From Tetrastigma voinierianum (Eukaryota > Streptophyta > Magnoliopsida > Vitales > Vitaceae), in contig JAEQBH010004431.1 of NCBI GenBank assembly GCA_016808115.1, forward strand, positions 62,001 to 126,000: DNA of 64,000 bases. The letters run 5' to 3'. Both the position numbers and the translations under genes were made by a program. Shown here piece by piece: positions 1-11,359 of the stretch. Below the pieces are notes generated by a model. That model had not been told where the DNA came from, searched no databases, and was given only the letters and a program-made list of their open reading frames with translations. Numbering within the stretch: position 1 is the stretch's first letter; each line of letters opens with the position of its first letter.

Positions 1-189
1 GTTCTTACAAAATTTTGATTAAATTTACATTTGTACCCTTTCCAAAATAAATTTAGCAGTTCCCTACGGTTGGGTTTGAAATTCGACGGTGCTGTATCCA
101 TTGGTCAGCCATAAATCTAGTGAGTCAGTGGTCGGTGGTGGTCCCTCTAAATGTTAGAATCCCAATTACTGTAGAAAGGGTAGAAATGT

Positions 190-1200
190 CAAATTTTATC
201 AAAAGTTGTGAGTACCTAGGATTCAAATACTAGTTCATCCAGGATAGATGAACAACTTAGACATATACAAGAAAACACCCAACAATTTGAAAACAAACTG
301 TCTGTTTCTATAGAAGATTGGGAACAGTATAAATTGGGAAATGCCAAAACAAAATATAAAGGAACTATATAAAATAGGAACTTTTGAATTTAGAAAAGAT
401 TATAGAATCAAAATCTCTGAAAATACTCATTCAATAGGTTCTGAGACAGAAACTATTGAACTCCTAGATTTCAAGGATTTAGAACAAATTCAAAAAGAAA
501 AATTCAAAGTCTTACATATAGGAGCTATCCAGGTAGCAATGGAAGCCTTTAACCGGAGTTAGGATTAGACAAACCTATATGTATATGTGCACGTGATGCA
601 AGACATAACAAATTCGATTCCCCTTTTAGGATTAATGGGAAACAAAACACATCTTTTGGACGGTGTATTTCTTTTGTTATCCAAACTTAGAGTTGAATTT
701 GTATGAATGATAAGAGCATTCGCAAGCCTTAACTCTAAACATTCAAACTCAAAATTATGACATGGACCACAGATCCGGAACATACTTATAATTATCTGAG
801 TATCTTATAAAGTAATGTTGTTAGTCAACCCAAATTGCCTTTTGTCCTGCCAAAAAGATCAAACCTTAATTTGGCAGAAGCAAATGAAAAGAATTTCAAC
901 AGTCATAATTCCCAAAACCTATTCCATGGGAATGTTTGACACAATCCTACGAATGGAATTTTAAACGACTCTTGGCTTGAAACCTATTGAACAACCAAAA
1001 CTTTTATCCATAATAGAAGATGGACAGGAAATGTTCAAATTAATTTTGAGCCAGAAAAGAAAACTTAACAAGAACATATTCTGAAGGTCTTCTAACTCTT
1101 ATTTAGAAATTAGAACTCCTTCTAGAAGATTAAATATTGATCAAATTTAAATCTAAGAAGTAGACTATTCATCTACTATTTCAGATTTAAAATATACAAG
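190..1200 (+). pseudogene. Movement protein (30K superfamily-like) remnant, copy 1a
   Basis: The longest open piece is 341-562 (73 aa), ending near 'LHIGAIQVAMEAF', which resembles the IGxxQV block of caulimovirid movement proteins. Frame jumps follow, with 'DARHNKF'-like text around 590-620, where virus movement proteins have a similar Asp-Arg-rich stretch. Movement proteins act at plasmodesmata to pass the virus between cells. At least three frameshifts and several stops break the frame, and no complete start is preserved. The same region occurs at 29060-30100, and part of it again at 3246-3475. The family call is by remembered motif resemblance, not by search. Confidence 0.6.
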
Positions 1201-2753
1201 AGACTGAACCAAACATTCAAAAATTCTCCAGATAGGTCCAACATTTTCTCAAATGATGTACTAATAGTAAGGCCTTCGGCTCAACATAGTAATGAAAATA
1301 TGTTGAAATAGACAAAAGAATATTTAAGAAAAGAAATAAAATCGAAGAACTTGCAAAGAAAAAGCAAATGGATTTTCTCAAAATTATCTCAAGAAACAAA
1401 AAAGAGAAATTTAGAAACATTGGTATCAAACTATGGAAACAATGAAATGAATATTCGATGTTCACATATTTTTGATATATATCTTGCAAATAATCAAATA
1501 AAATATCCTTTTGCAAAAATAAATATGTTCCAAAAGGAATGGAAGTCAAATACTACTTCTGAAAAGAAGATAGTATCAACTCATCCTCCTTTGGAAGAAA
1601 TAAAATCAAAGCTCAAAGGTGTTGAAATAATAGCTCACCTTTCAAAACAAATTGACTCAAGGAAGATGAAAACATAATGACAAAATTAAAGATATAAAAG
1701 GGTCAACAACAAAATAATTTTACAAATCAAATCTTAGGAACACTTCCAGCTCGATTAAGCAAATTTGAAAGTAAATACTTCCACAAAAAATTATAAACTG
1801 AAAAGATGAAAAGGAAAAACAAGAAAGTCTTATATTGAGCCTATAAAACCCCTTAGAATTAGGAGGTAACAAAAATAATGACGAATTAATAAGACTTCTA
1901 ACCCAAAACTAAGCGGGAATAGAAATAAAAGATCCCTCTTGTTGAAAAGTCAAATAAATTTCTTAAGTGGGCAAACAAGTTCAATTCTTACGAACAACTT
2001 ATTGAAAATTTACAAACTATCGAAGCAAGATGATGAAAAATAAACAAGTTAAAACTTGGCATCAAAAGATCCGAAAAACTTTTATCGAGACCTACTCCTC
2101 GGTTGCAATTTGAGGGCTCAGCAAAACAAAATAGCTATAATAGCAATGACATCTATTCTTGGAATATAGATGCTCTTTGAACATGAAATTTTTTATTAGC
2201 CGTCAAATACAAATGGCGACTACGCTTATTTGTAAAGCGTGATGATTGGGCATTCGATTAATCACGCCGAGGTTTTGATAGCACATTAAAACTTTGGTGG
2301 GAAAACTACCTAAGTGAAAAAGAAAGATTTCATATCTTAAAAGTACAAATGAGGAAGGAGGCAAGACTCAATTATAAGATTGAATTACATGCTATAACCA
2401 AACATTTCATAGGTGATCCAAGCATTTATGGAGAAGAGACCGAGAGTGCAAAACTTAAGATGTAGAACAGTGATCTTAAATGGTATTGATGTGTTCTTAG
2501 CAACCTTGATGGTAAGGGCTGATGCTAGAGCACTCTTACTGGAAAGAAAGATTCCTTTATGGACTCCCTAAGGCTTTCAGTGTGAGTTGAATGCCTTAGA
2601 AAAGCATGGAGAGCAATCCCAGGTGACACCCTTATGGAGATCTGTGATCTTGTCAAAAATGAAGGTCTTAAGTTGTGCTCTCAACTTAAACTCCCGATAT
2701 CAGAGATTAAAAAGACCTAAAAGCTTCTAAAAGATTTAGGTTCTTTTTGTGCT

Positions 2754-2754
<1 letters not shown>
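1201..2754 (+). pseudogene. Spacer and coat-protein region remnant, copy 1a
   Basis: An open stretch at 1351-1677 (108 aa, lysine and glutamate rich, 'KSKWIFSKLSQETK') is conserved in the sister copy at 30117-30338 and 31709-31900. Further right, around 2290-2500, the text includes a 'TLKLWWENYLSEKER' style block typical of Gag-like capsid domains, with frameshifts. By position this lies between movement protein and zinc knuckle, where caulimovirids encode the coat protein. The frame is broken many times. The identity is inferred mainly from gene order. Confidence 0.5.
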
Positions 2755-2830
<76 letters not shown>

Positions 2831-3177
2831 CTATATAGTTATCTATAATTATCTATATATACTAAATATCATATGTCTATATATACATATCTATATATAT
2901 ATATACATATCTATATATATCTATATAGATATATATATCAGCTATATATAGATATATCTATATACATCTATATATAGATATGTATATACACATCTATATA
3001 TATAGATATATACATATTTATATATATAGATATATATATATATATATATCTATATGTATATAGATATATAGATATATCTATATATATAAATAATAGATAT
3101 AGATATATATATAGATATATAAATCTATATATTGATATCTATATATATATCTATATAGATATGTATATATATCTATC

Positions 3178-3245
<68 letters not shown>
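2755..3245. repeat. (TA)n-rich simple-sequence tract, about 490 bp
   Basis: The sequence is almost pure TA dinucleotide with scattered GATATATC, CTATATAG and similar variants, giving many overlapping self-complementary segments. It sits exactly between two pararetrovirus fragments and replaces coat-protein sequence that in the other copy continues past 33008. Florendovirus integrations are known to be associated with TA-rich repeats. The stated length is unreliable, because such tracts are easily mis-assembled. Confidence 0.9.
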
Positions 3246-3246
<1 letters not shown>

Positions 3247-3475
3247 CCCAAAAGCCGATTGAGCAGCCAAAAACTCTTATCCATAATAGAAGATGGATAA
3301 GGAAATGTTCAAATTAATTTTGAGCCAAGAAAAACTTAACAAAGATCATATTATAAGGTCTTCATTCTTATTTAGAAATTAGAACTCCTTCCAGAAAGAT
3401 CGAATGTTAGTCAGCTTAAATCTGAAAAGTAGACTATTCATCTACTATTCGATTTAAAATATAGAATTATAAAAA

Positions 3476-3640
3476 ATTCAAAGATTTAAAGATAAAGAAT
3501 TTAAATCAAAAAACCCCCCACGAGAATAAACAAAAATAAAAAACATCATAAAAAAGAGGTTAGATGTTTCAAATGTGAGTCCAGATTCATATAGCCCCTA
3601 ATTGTAAAAACAAGGTAAGTGTTTTATCGAGATAAAGAAG
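3476..3640 (+). pseudogene. Coat protein C-terminus with CCHC zinc knuckle
   Basis: A lysine-rich stretch is followed by 'CFKC' at 3565-3576 and, one frame away, 'HIAPNCKNK' from 3588. Together they give the C-x2-C ... H-x4-C spacing of a retroviral zinc knuckle, broken by one frameshift. In caulimovirids this motif lies near the coat-protein C-terminus and binds the packaged RNA. It is followed by AT-rich frame-shifted text. The motif supports the retroelement call, and its position before protease/RT fits the caulimovirid order. Confidence 0.65.
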
Positions 3641-4281
3641 AAGATTATTATTACCGAGAATACTTCATCTTTGCCAGGCGATAAACCTCAAACAAATTAC
3701 GAAAATGAAAGAAATTGAAAAAATAGAAAATTGCTTATGTCCAAATAAATATGTTAACAGTGTCGAGTACTTCTTGAAATGATTGATCATATAAAACAAG
3801 AAAGAGCTAAAACAAAATGCTGCCAAGAAGGTTTTAGAACAACAAAATTCAAACCAAAGCCTAAATAAATCTATCAAATTCTTATCAAATGAAAAGATAT
3901 GTTTCAATATTATAAACGAGGAACGCAACTTTGCAAGATTTGCGGGGAAAAGTAAAACAAATAAAAATTCAAATAAATGAATTAAAAAATTGTACACAAA
4001 ACTTCAGGAAGAATAACCAACTTAGAAATCGAAGAGGGTTGGAAAGAAGCAAATGAAGAAGTTGAAACTTTGTACATAGTATGACTATAGTACAAAAACG
4101 GAGATGGTATACAAAGATAACTTTGAGAATCAATCCACGATTACAAAAGTTTTATAACTAATTGATTGAAGGCGATTTAAAAATTGTATACAGGGAAAAG
4201 TTAATCCCCTACGTATATTTGCAAAAACATCTCAAAGATTATCAAGCTATAATGTGTCCTTTGAAGGTTCAATACAAAATA
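3641..4281 (+). pseudogene. Region between coat protein and RT (linker and protease side)
   Basis: A frame-shifted, lysine-rich region includes an open stretch 4162-4281 that begins 'MIEGDLKIVYREK'. I cannot see an intact Asp-Thr/Ser-Gly protease site, so protease is inferred only from position. The frame is cut by element A at 4282. The open stretch continues past 4282 only by reading into LTR sequence, so its C-terminal part is not viral. Confidence 0.4.
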
Positions 4282-6263
4282 TGTGACGCCCCAAAACCGA
4301 AGTGGTTGACTACTGCAGAATCAACCGCGGAATACTTTCGTGAATGTCAAGTGACGACATTTTTCAATCGGGCGAAGTCTCCTTTATGCAGGGAGCTCTG
4401 CAAATAAAATCTTCATAAAACCTGTCTGACATCAATCACCCGATTACAAAGCGGCCTCTTGGGCCCCAAAAACCCAATACTAATCACACTATATCAAGCA
4501 GTTATATCTTACACAATATTCCAACTATATCCATAATACGAAGTTAATGATTTACTCTTATACAACACATATATTAAAATGAAAGCATTCTAATACATGT
4601 AAACATCAACAAAGAAGCCACATTTCGGCTTTCTTCGCTACGGCCTCTAGGACGAACGTCTCCTCGCAAACTCGATGCACCTTAAAAGGGGATCCACGGC
4701 GAGTGAGCTAAAGCTCGATGGGAGAATGTCGCCCTAAGTGGGCTCCTCACCCTTTAAGTGCGGAGTGCAATGTTCCAAATTAAACACACATTCAAGCTGA
4801 TGCATGATCTGCTTGAATGTCTACATGACCAACTTCGGATCCAAGAGTCCTCAGAGGCTCTCTCACACTCGCCTAAGCCTCGTATGAGAATTATTATATT
4901 ATTAATTGGACAACCCTCAGATGAGATATATATCAGTTGGGCCGCTCAGGCGATTGATATATATTATTTCTTTAATGGACTACCCTCTAGATGAATAAAT
5001 ATCAAGCGGGCTCAGGCGGTTGATATATATTGTTGTTGGACTACCTAGATAACTTACATTTTTAGACTACCCTCAGAACCTTGTTTCTCTAGACTCATCT
5101 CTCATGCACTATTCTATATTCTAGGATGTTCGGTGCATATGGAATGCATGTATGCCGAGTTCGATTCAGTCCCAATCACATGCAAATATATAAACATGAA
5201 TATATGGCATAAAAATTAAATCACCTGACATGTTATGTATTTACCCATTCAACATCAAAAAATTAGCTCACTTGAGCTAATATGCAAACACAAACAATTT
5301 GATTCGAATTACTTAATCAAGCACATATTTTCGAAAATACGTTTGGTCATTTATTCTAGGAGCATTAAAATACCCAGGGTTCTTGTTTCGATATCATTAA
5401 TCCTAGGTTCATGTTTTGAACACACTGTTTCTGACCCTCAGGTCTCGAACTAGCAATACATGATTCAAACCACTTGCCACCATGCTCATACCCACACGGC
5501 CATGGGAGAAGAACTCTGGGCTGCTCCGTTAGTTCAAAATTTTGTATTAATTCGGTCCCTGTTTTAGGACCGATCAACAACCCACAATATTCTGTCGGCT
5601 CCGAAGCATTAAGCAGCCAAAAATGGGAATAAAGCCAGTAGGGAGAAAATCACCTCTTGGAGTTGTCAGCTTCGCAAACCGGGGTCACGCGCCTTTGCTG
5701 CGTAGAGCATTTTTCACTCTTTAACAAAATTCGAAAATCCAGCGGTCCGTTAACTGCCAATCTGAAAAGCTTAAGCCTGCTCTCTAAGCACAATTCGGCT
5801 GCTACTGCATCAAAAAATGAAGCTCACGTTTTCTTCTTTGCTAAATAAGAAGAAGGATGATAGTTATTAATTATTTGTCGCTGGTCAGCTTAAAACAAAT
5901 CTCTAAAAAATGACCTTTATATCCCTCTTCGCGGGGTGATATTGGTATTATCTCGTAGTCCAGTTTCTTCCACATTATCTTCGTATCGCTCATGGTACAT
6001 GTGAGTACATATTATATGTGAGCTTTACATTCGCATCAATAGATTCTGACACGGCTTGATGCCTCGAAAGCGTCTGGAGCTTTGGTTGTCTCGAAAATTA
6101 CAGGGATTTACGTGCTAACTAGATTTGTGAGGCAGTTCCAGCGGTCTGCAATCCGTTTAGATCTCATCGAGATCTAGAAATTAATTACGGATTTTAACCG
6201 TAATTATAATTTTGTATTAAAGTCGTTTTACCCTTATTTGAAGTGGAAATTTCGGGTCTTACA
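4282..6263 (-). repeat. Element A 3' LTR
   Basis: The LTR is 1982 bp, closely matching 11360-13354 throughout, with small indels concentrated in CG-rich stretches. It holds the hairpin minisatellite (about 4910-5075). Near its right end it holds the inverted-repeat block 'AATTACGGATTTT..AACCGTAATT', shared by all LTRs of this family here. Confidence 0.9.
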
Positions 6264-6277
6264 TTCTCCCCCTCCTT
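6264..6277 (-). other. Polypurine tract of element A
   Basis: Read on the minus strand this is AAGGAGGGGGAGAA immediately before the LTR start TGTAAGACCC. That is the expected position and composition of the plus-strand primer for reverse transcription. Confidence 0.8.
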
Positions 6278-9200
6278 AAAGGTTCGTCCCGAAATTGAAG
6301 CGATCTTTATCAAACACATGCATATGGAACATACTCTATCATGCTGTAAACTAGCCGTTTAAATCTCTTCAAATGGCTAAACCACGATACGCCGTCCCTA
6401 AGGCCGAGAAGGATCGGTAGCCCGCGCTCGTGTCGCCGCTCCGCGTTGACTCCTCCACTCCACAGTGTCGCCATAGCACTCTGTAGCCTCACGGTCTTGC
6501 GCCATAAAACACGATCAGTACCCGCAACAATGCACCACGGTCACTCCTCGAGGTCTATCCGGTGTCGACCTCGATCATCCCCGATCCACCATGTTTGGAT
6601 CACGGAGTATATATATCGAGGCGTGGAGGCGTGGCAACGCCGTGGGCCTTTGGCGTCTTTGGCGATAGCTGGCGATGCCCAGTGCCCGTCCTCTTAGTAT
6701 CTCGAAGTCGATGAATCTCGGCGATAGCTTCGAGCTTGTCGGGCGACCACTCCTTTCTTAGGAATCACCTTCAAAGAGAGCGTGATCACTAACCTTGAAC
6801 TCCTAAGGGTCGACATCACACATTACTTGTAAATATACATGGGCTCTTGGCGGTGAGAAAACATTTGTCGTATAAGCTTCGCGCCACCGAAAGGTGTCTA
6901 ATCGAATCGAGGACCGATTGATGGATTCCTCCTTTCAGTCAAGCATGCTCGGTGATCTACATGGCCTCCCACACAATGTCTCATATGGTGCCATTCGTAT
7001 ACTCGCCTGATAACTATTTTGTGAAGCGAATCCCACTAAGGGCAATTATCCTCTACCCTTATGATCCGGGCCATGTTCTGATATGCCTCTAACACCCGTA
7101 TGTAATCCATACACCGCGTAATCTACCTGACCCTTGCTTGGTGTGTGGCGCTAACACTCTCAAGGTCATGATCGTTGAATAATCATTGGGCGATCAGCTT
7201 TTTAGTCCGATAATAAATGAATGACATCCCATTATCTGGGAGCCCTTCGCGGTTCAGCGACCTGATACAGTTTCCCGAGGGGTATCGAGCCTCGGAGTCA
7301 CCTGAGCTCACAGTAAACCGACTCTGAAATTCTGGCATTGACCATGTCGCGTGTTTTCTTGAGTCACTCCGGCTCACATCCTTTCGACTCTAAGTGCGTG
7401 ATAACGTCGCGATGTTTCCATATCGAATACATAACTCTTCGGCTTACATGAGCCTCTTAGATTTCTGATTCAAGCATGAGTTTTCATTGGGCGTAGTCAC
7501 AAGCAGGCTTCGGCCAGCGTACTCACGAAGTGGTGAATGGCCAAATGCGAAGTACCTGACGGACTGTGATGTTATCACGTGCACCTGAGCGCAATAATGT
7601 GATCGTGTGACACCGCTCCAGTCGCCATGAAGCGAGAATCGAGATCTCTCACTCATTATCGACCTGTAAATTGACTCTGCGCCATCACAGGAGAACATCT
7701 ATTCTGGCTTCTCTAGGCCTTAACCTCTAAGCCAAATCCAATGTCTTTTAAGACAATAACGGCCTAGGTCTCAGTCACCGACAACCACGATGTTGTTAAC
7801 TCATCATATCCAAGCGACATACGCCCAGCAATCGTCTACCACCCTAAGATTCTGCCTTGCAGCCTAGCTGCGTAACCACTGTCTGTCCACGACTTGACCC
7901 GCAATCGGCCCCTACGGCCTTTATACGTATTGTTGGAAGTGCTTGTATAGCACCCGAAGCGAAACTAGTTCCTCTAACCTTACTAGGGTGTGGAGGAATG
8001 CAACATGCTCTTTCTGTTCTCTGTGCTTGGGATTGTATTGTCCCAGATCTTGGGATCCTTTGTCTCGCAGGAAATCCAGTCACTCATGCTAAATCCACGG
8101 CCCCAGTCTGAAACTAGTGTGAAGCAGAAGTTTTCTACCTCTTCCCCGAACTAGGAGAAAGCTGATCCTCCTTCTTGCTACTAACACTCGTATCCCGAGT
8201 GTTCCAAGTATCCTCGATCTCTCTCTCTGTAATTGAGGCGTGATGTAGATCACGTGTCGCGTGGTGAAATCTGCGATCTGCGTCACAGAATGGACAACTT
8301 CAATCCATTCGTGTCTCGTACTACCCGGCTGATCGAGAACTCACGTATCTCGAAGATTGACATTCGGTCTCTCGAATCATCTACGCCTCGACTTTCTCTG
8401 GGTCGGCTAACACTCTGATGCGACACTCACGTGTCACAAAATCTCACCTCGGTAGGCCAAAACTCAAACTTCACGGAGCAGCGTGGTGATGGTCTCTTAG
8501 CGGTTGTAAAGCAGTCACTCAAGTGATACTCATGCTCCGCTCGGTGGGAGTAGGTCGAATTTCATCCACGAAGACTACGACAAACTGATCTAGATAGGGT
8601 TGGAACACCCTATGCGCGGATCGCGAATCTTGTTGGCGCATTCGTCAATCAGGCATCACGCCCAAACTCAAAGTGCCCGTAGCATCTACTTGCCAGTCTT
8701 AGGGATGTTGTATCCTAACCCTCGGTGATGGTAACGATGCGAAGGTGCATCTTAAAGTAGACTCGCACTCCTCTCAAGCGGTCGAATAAATCCTTCGATC
8801 CTCATTAATGAGTGTAGATTCTTGATCCCTTGTCTAATAACTCTCTGCGGGTGTACCACGAGTTCATGACTCGGCCCGGTGCCATCTATGCGGAGTCATA
8901 GCGATGGTTGGGCGAATATACCAGAGTGTAACTTCAATCACAGAAGTCTCGTCCTGTGCGAAGGTAGTCGGTGGCTCATGCGGAAAACATCCACATTCCA
9001 AACTACTCGAGTAGATCTAAAGTCGGTCTCTCGTCCTCAGGAGTAGGCTCGCCCCAGCCAGCAGCTAAGCGTCCTTGACACTTGGACTCATATCTTTGTG
9101 CAGGGCGAAATGTCATGCACGCCCCGAATACCATACGATTACAGATCCTGCGTATGGCGGTAACCTCCTGCGCTCTGTCGATAACGATCCGTAAGCTATC

Positions 9201-9375
9201 AACTAATCCATCCCGAGGATGACGCCGAACTCAGCATGTTCATAATCCTCCCGAGTCCCTTTGTAGAGTAGAGTCCTCGAGATCTCCTTCCGCAACCTCG
9301 ACTATCATTCTTATTCTCTTCAATCCTAAGGTAGAACTCATCTGCGACTCATACAAGGTCTGCAGAGGTCGCTGC
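6278..9375 (-). pseudogene. Element A pol remnant (PR part, RT, RNase H, integrase)
   Basis: Minus-strand order from right to left is as follows. A protease C-half has 'VILGMD' at about 9201-9228. RT includes 'YLDQFVVVFVDE' near 8557-8603, where the second catalytic Asp reads Glu by one base. Uninterpretable RNase H/integrase sequence follows. An integrase tail block 'CGRPCR' lies at about 6955-6990, and a C-terminal tail like 'LW..GV' near 6440-6490 resembles the chromodomain-bearing end of Tekay/Del chromoviruses. Frameshifts occur every few tens of codons. The lineage is inferred from the tail and from LTR length. Confidence 0.7.
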
Positions 9376-9710
9376 CCGAATTCCGTCATGTTGTTTTCGT
9401 TACTGGTAGAACGCGGTAGTCTAATCTGATAGTGTCGGAGGTAGCCTCAGCCTGCAACACCTTCAATCTGCATGTCTGCATGAACGATGAGTCCACCATC
9501 CAATCTTTTCCCCTGTGAATGTCGGAGGATGAGATGCGCCCTAAACCTCACAGGGTTCTTAGGATCTTCGCAATCTGCATCTTTATCTTGGCACGTCTTT
9601 ATGGCATTCATTTGTAATACATAGCCTCGCGAGTCACTTGTCGAGCAACGATTGTGCACGACCCCGAGTGCCACGAGTGGGCGTTCTCTCGTCCTCGACC
9701 TCTTAGCCAT
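9376..9710 (-). pseudogene. Element A gag N-terminal remnant
   Basis: A minus-strand open frame 9447-9710 (87 aa) starts 'MAKRSRTRERPL' and includes 'DPKNPVRFRAH', resembling the start of chromovirus gag and its 'DP.NLRRF.AHHPP' capsid text. It continues out of frame to about 9376 and then passes straight to protease-side sequence. The C-terminal capsid half and the nucleocapsid zinc knuckle are not seen. The same junction occurs in elements B and E. Confidence 0.6.
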
Positions 9711-11359
9711 TTACCTGATTAACATAGCCTTAATTAAATCAACTTCATTCCGATCTGGCTTAGCAATGCACATGCCAATAGACTTGACAACCATCGGCTG
9801 ACCGATCCATTTCCTAAGTGGTGCTAAAATTCCCGACCACTTGAACCGTTTATTTCAATAAGGTTCTAGCAGTTCTTGTTCATTTCGGTACCCCGAATCC
9901 ACTAGGTCGCAACTCATAACCTTATTATTCGCCTTTTCCTATGCGCATTACACCATCGTATAATTTCGTGCGCAACCGCGCCTTGTCCATGCATTTCAAT
10001 TGGTAGTTAAATCGATGCAGTGTCTCTGAGGCATAAACACGGCCTCGAGACCTTAATCATACTTAACCCGAGTGTATATGCAATCAATTTTCACCTTTAA
10101 AATATTGTTTTCCAACGAATTTTATTTTCAAAAATTTATTTTGAAAATTTATTTTTCGAAAATTTTATCAAAATTTATTTGATTTTATTTGATTTTAATT
10201 AATTAAAAAAAAAAAAAAATTTGAAAAATTTATTTTATAATGAGCAGTGTTCATTCTCGACTCGAAAAATAAGAGTCGCCGGTTTGGCGCAAGTCGGTGC
10301 AGAGTGCACGATCTGGCAGCCCGGGCGCCGAGGCCACGCCCGGCGCGCGCCCCCGCGCGCCACGCCAGCGCCCGCGCGCCGCCCGGCGCCCGCGCGCCGC
10401 CTCGCTGCGCTCGCCCGGCGCGCTGCGCCCAGCGCCAGCCTTGCATGCAGCCAGCTAAACCAGCGCCCATTGCGTGCACATTACTGCCAGCGCGCCCGCG
10501 CCGCGCGCTACCGCTTCGCGGCGCCACGCCCGCCCGACCCGACACCCGGTACCTCTGCTTCGATGGGCGATGGCCATTTCGAGTCTGCACCAAAAATTTT
10601 TTCCTTATTATTATTATTATTATTATTTTTTGATTATTTCAGTATTTGGAAAAATCACTAAAATCATTATTATTTTTTTCATTTTCTTGGACACTGAAAT
10701 AAATTTTAAAAAAATTATTTTACCTGATTCTCTTCGGTGTACAACTTGTAAAATCTTAGAAAAATTATTTTTCATCGTCATTTTTTCATCATTAGCCTTC
10801 CTTGCTACTTCAAGAAAATTTAGCGCGAAATTTTTTTTTCATTATCTATCTTGTGCCAAAAAGCGAAATAGTTTTCCTAGTTTTCCTGAGGCCAGCGATC
10901 TTGTCCCAGCGGGTACATTGTCGGACACGTGCGGACCATTTACTACAATTTTTCTCAACCAACGTTCTCACACTAATCCTGAGTGTTCAACATTTTAGTT
11001 TATTTGTCACAAGTGCTATCCACTAAGCTTCTGATCGAAACACAACACATGATCCCGTCGACATGTTATAAACATCGATCATACCATTCATCGAACATTC
11101 ACATGTTGACAATAATTCACCCAATCACACAAAACCGTCAACACAAATGCACGTGGTGTCTAGTGTTAACCCGTGATTTTCCTGGGTAATCTCATACCTA
11201 AGCTGACATCGAACCACACTGAGTGGTGTGTTTTTTACATTTCCATGGCCTAGCCCGAGCCTCCATCTCTGGGCTTCGCGCTACACTCCATCCCAGGCCG
11301 CAGTGGTGATGGATACCGGAAGCCAGAGCTCCCCAGGTTCGTATACTGGCTCGATGCAG
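9711..11359 (-). other. Element A 5' leader (untranslated)
   Basis: This is a leader of about 1.65 kb between the 5' LTR and gag. It contains a conserved AT-rich stretch (10100-10230), a very GC-rich island (about 10290-10560), more AT-rich sequence, and a conserved 170-bp block next to the LTR with the primer-site region at about 11345-11359. The matching tRNA-iMet site is clearer in element E; here it is degraded. ORFs of 128-174 aa across the GC island occur in several frames on both strands and are compositional artefacts. Confidence 0.7.

Larger units (their letters stand above)
1..2754 (+). mobile_element. Endogenous pararetrovirus fragment, copy 1a (Caulimoviridae)
   Basis: This is a decayed plant pararetrovirus segment carrying movement-protein and coat-protein remnants. 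The whole segment aligns base for base, with many small indels, to 28879-33008 once the LTR insertion there is removed; both come to about 2756 bases. By that alignment the window opens about 10 bases after the tRNA primer site. The right edge falls abruptly into a TA tract. Assignment to Caulimoviridae rests on movement-protein-like text, the linked zinc knuckle and RT-RNase H further right, and the tRNA-Met primer site in the sister copy. The genus (florendovirus-like) is inferred from the TA association and tandem layout only. Confidence 0.8.
3246..4281 (+). mobile_element. Endogenous pararetrovirus fragment, copy 1b left part
   Basis: The segment restarts inside the movement-protein region: 3246-3475 repeats 985-1200. 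It then jumps to the end of the coat protein (zinc knuckle at 3565-3615) and continues to a protease-side region ending at 4281, where element A is inserted. An internal deletion near 3475 removed most of the coat protein. The segment continues after element A at 13355. Confidence 0.7.

Noticed and set aside
4909..5075. Regular repeats that could suggest a CRISPR-like array
   Set aside because: Contiguous minisatellite units in an LTR of a plant element, without unique spacers or associated genes.
10195..10998. Overlapping ORFs of 128-174 aa on both strands
   Set aside because: They lie on a GC-rich island and adjoining AT-rich repeats, are rich in Ala/Arg/Pro in every frame, and have no counterparts in elements B or E.
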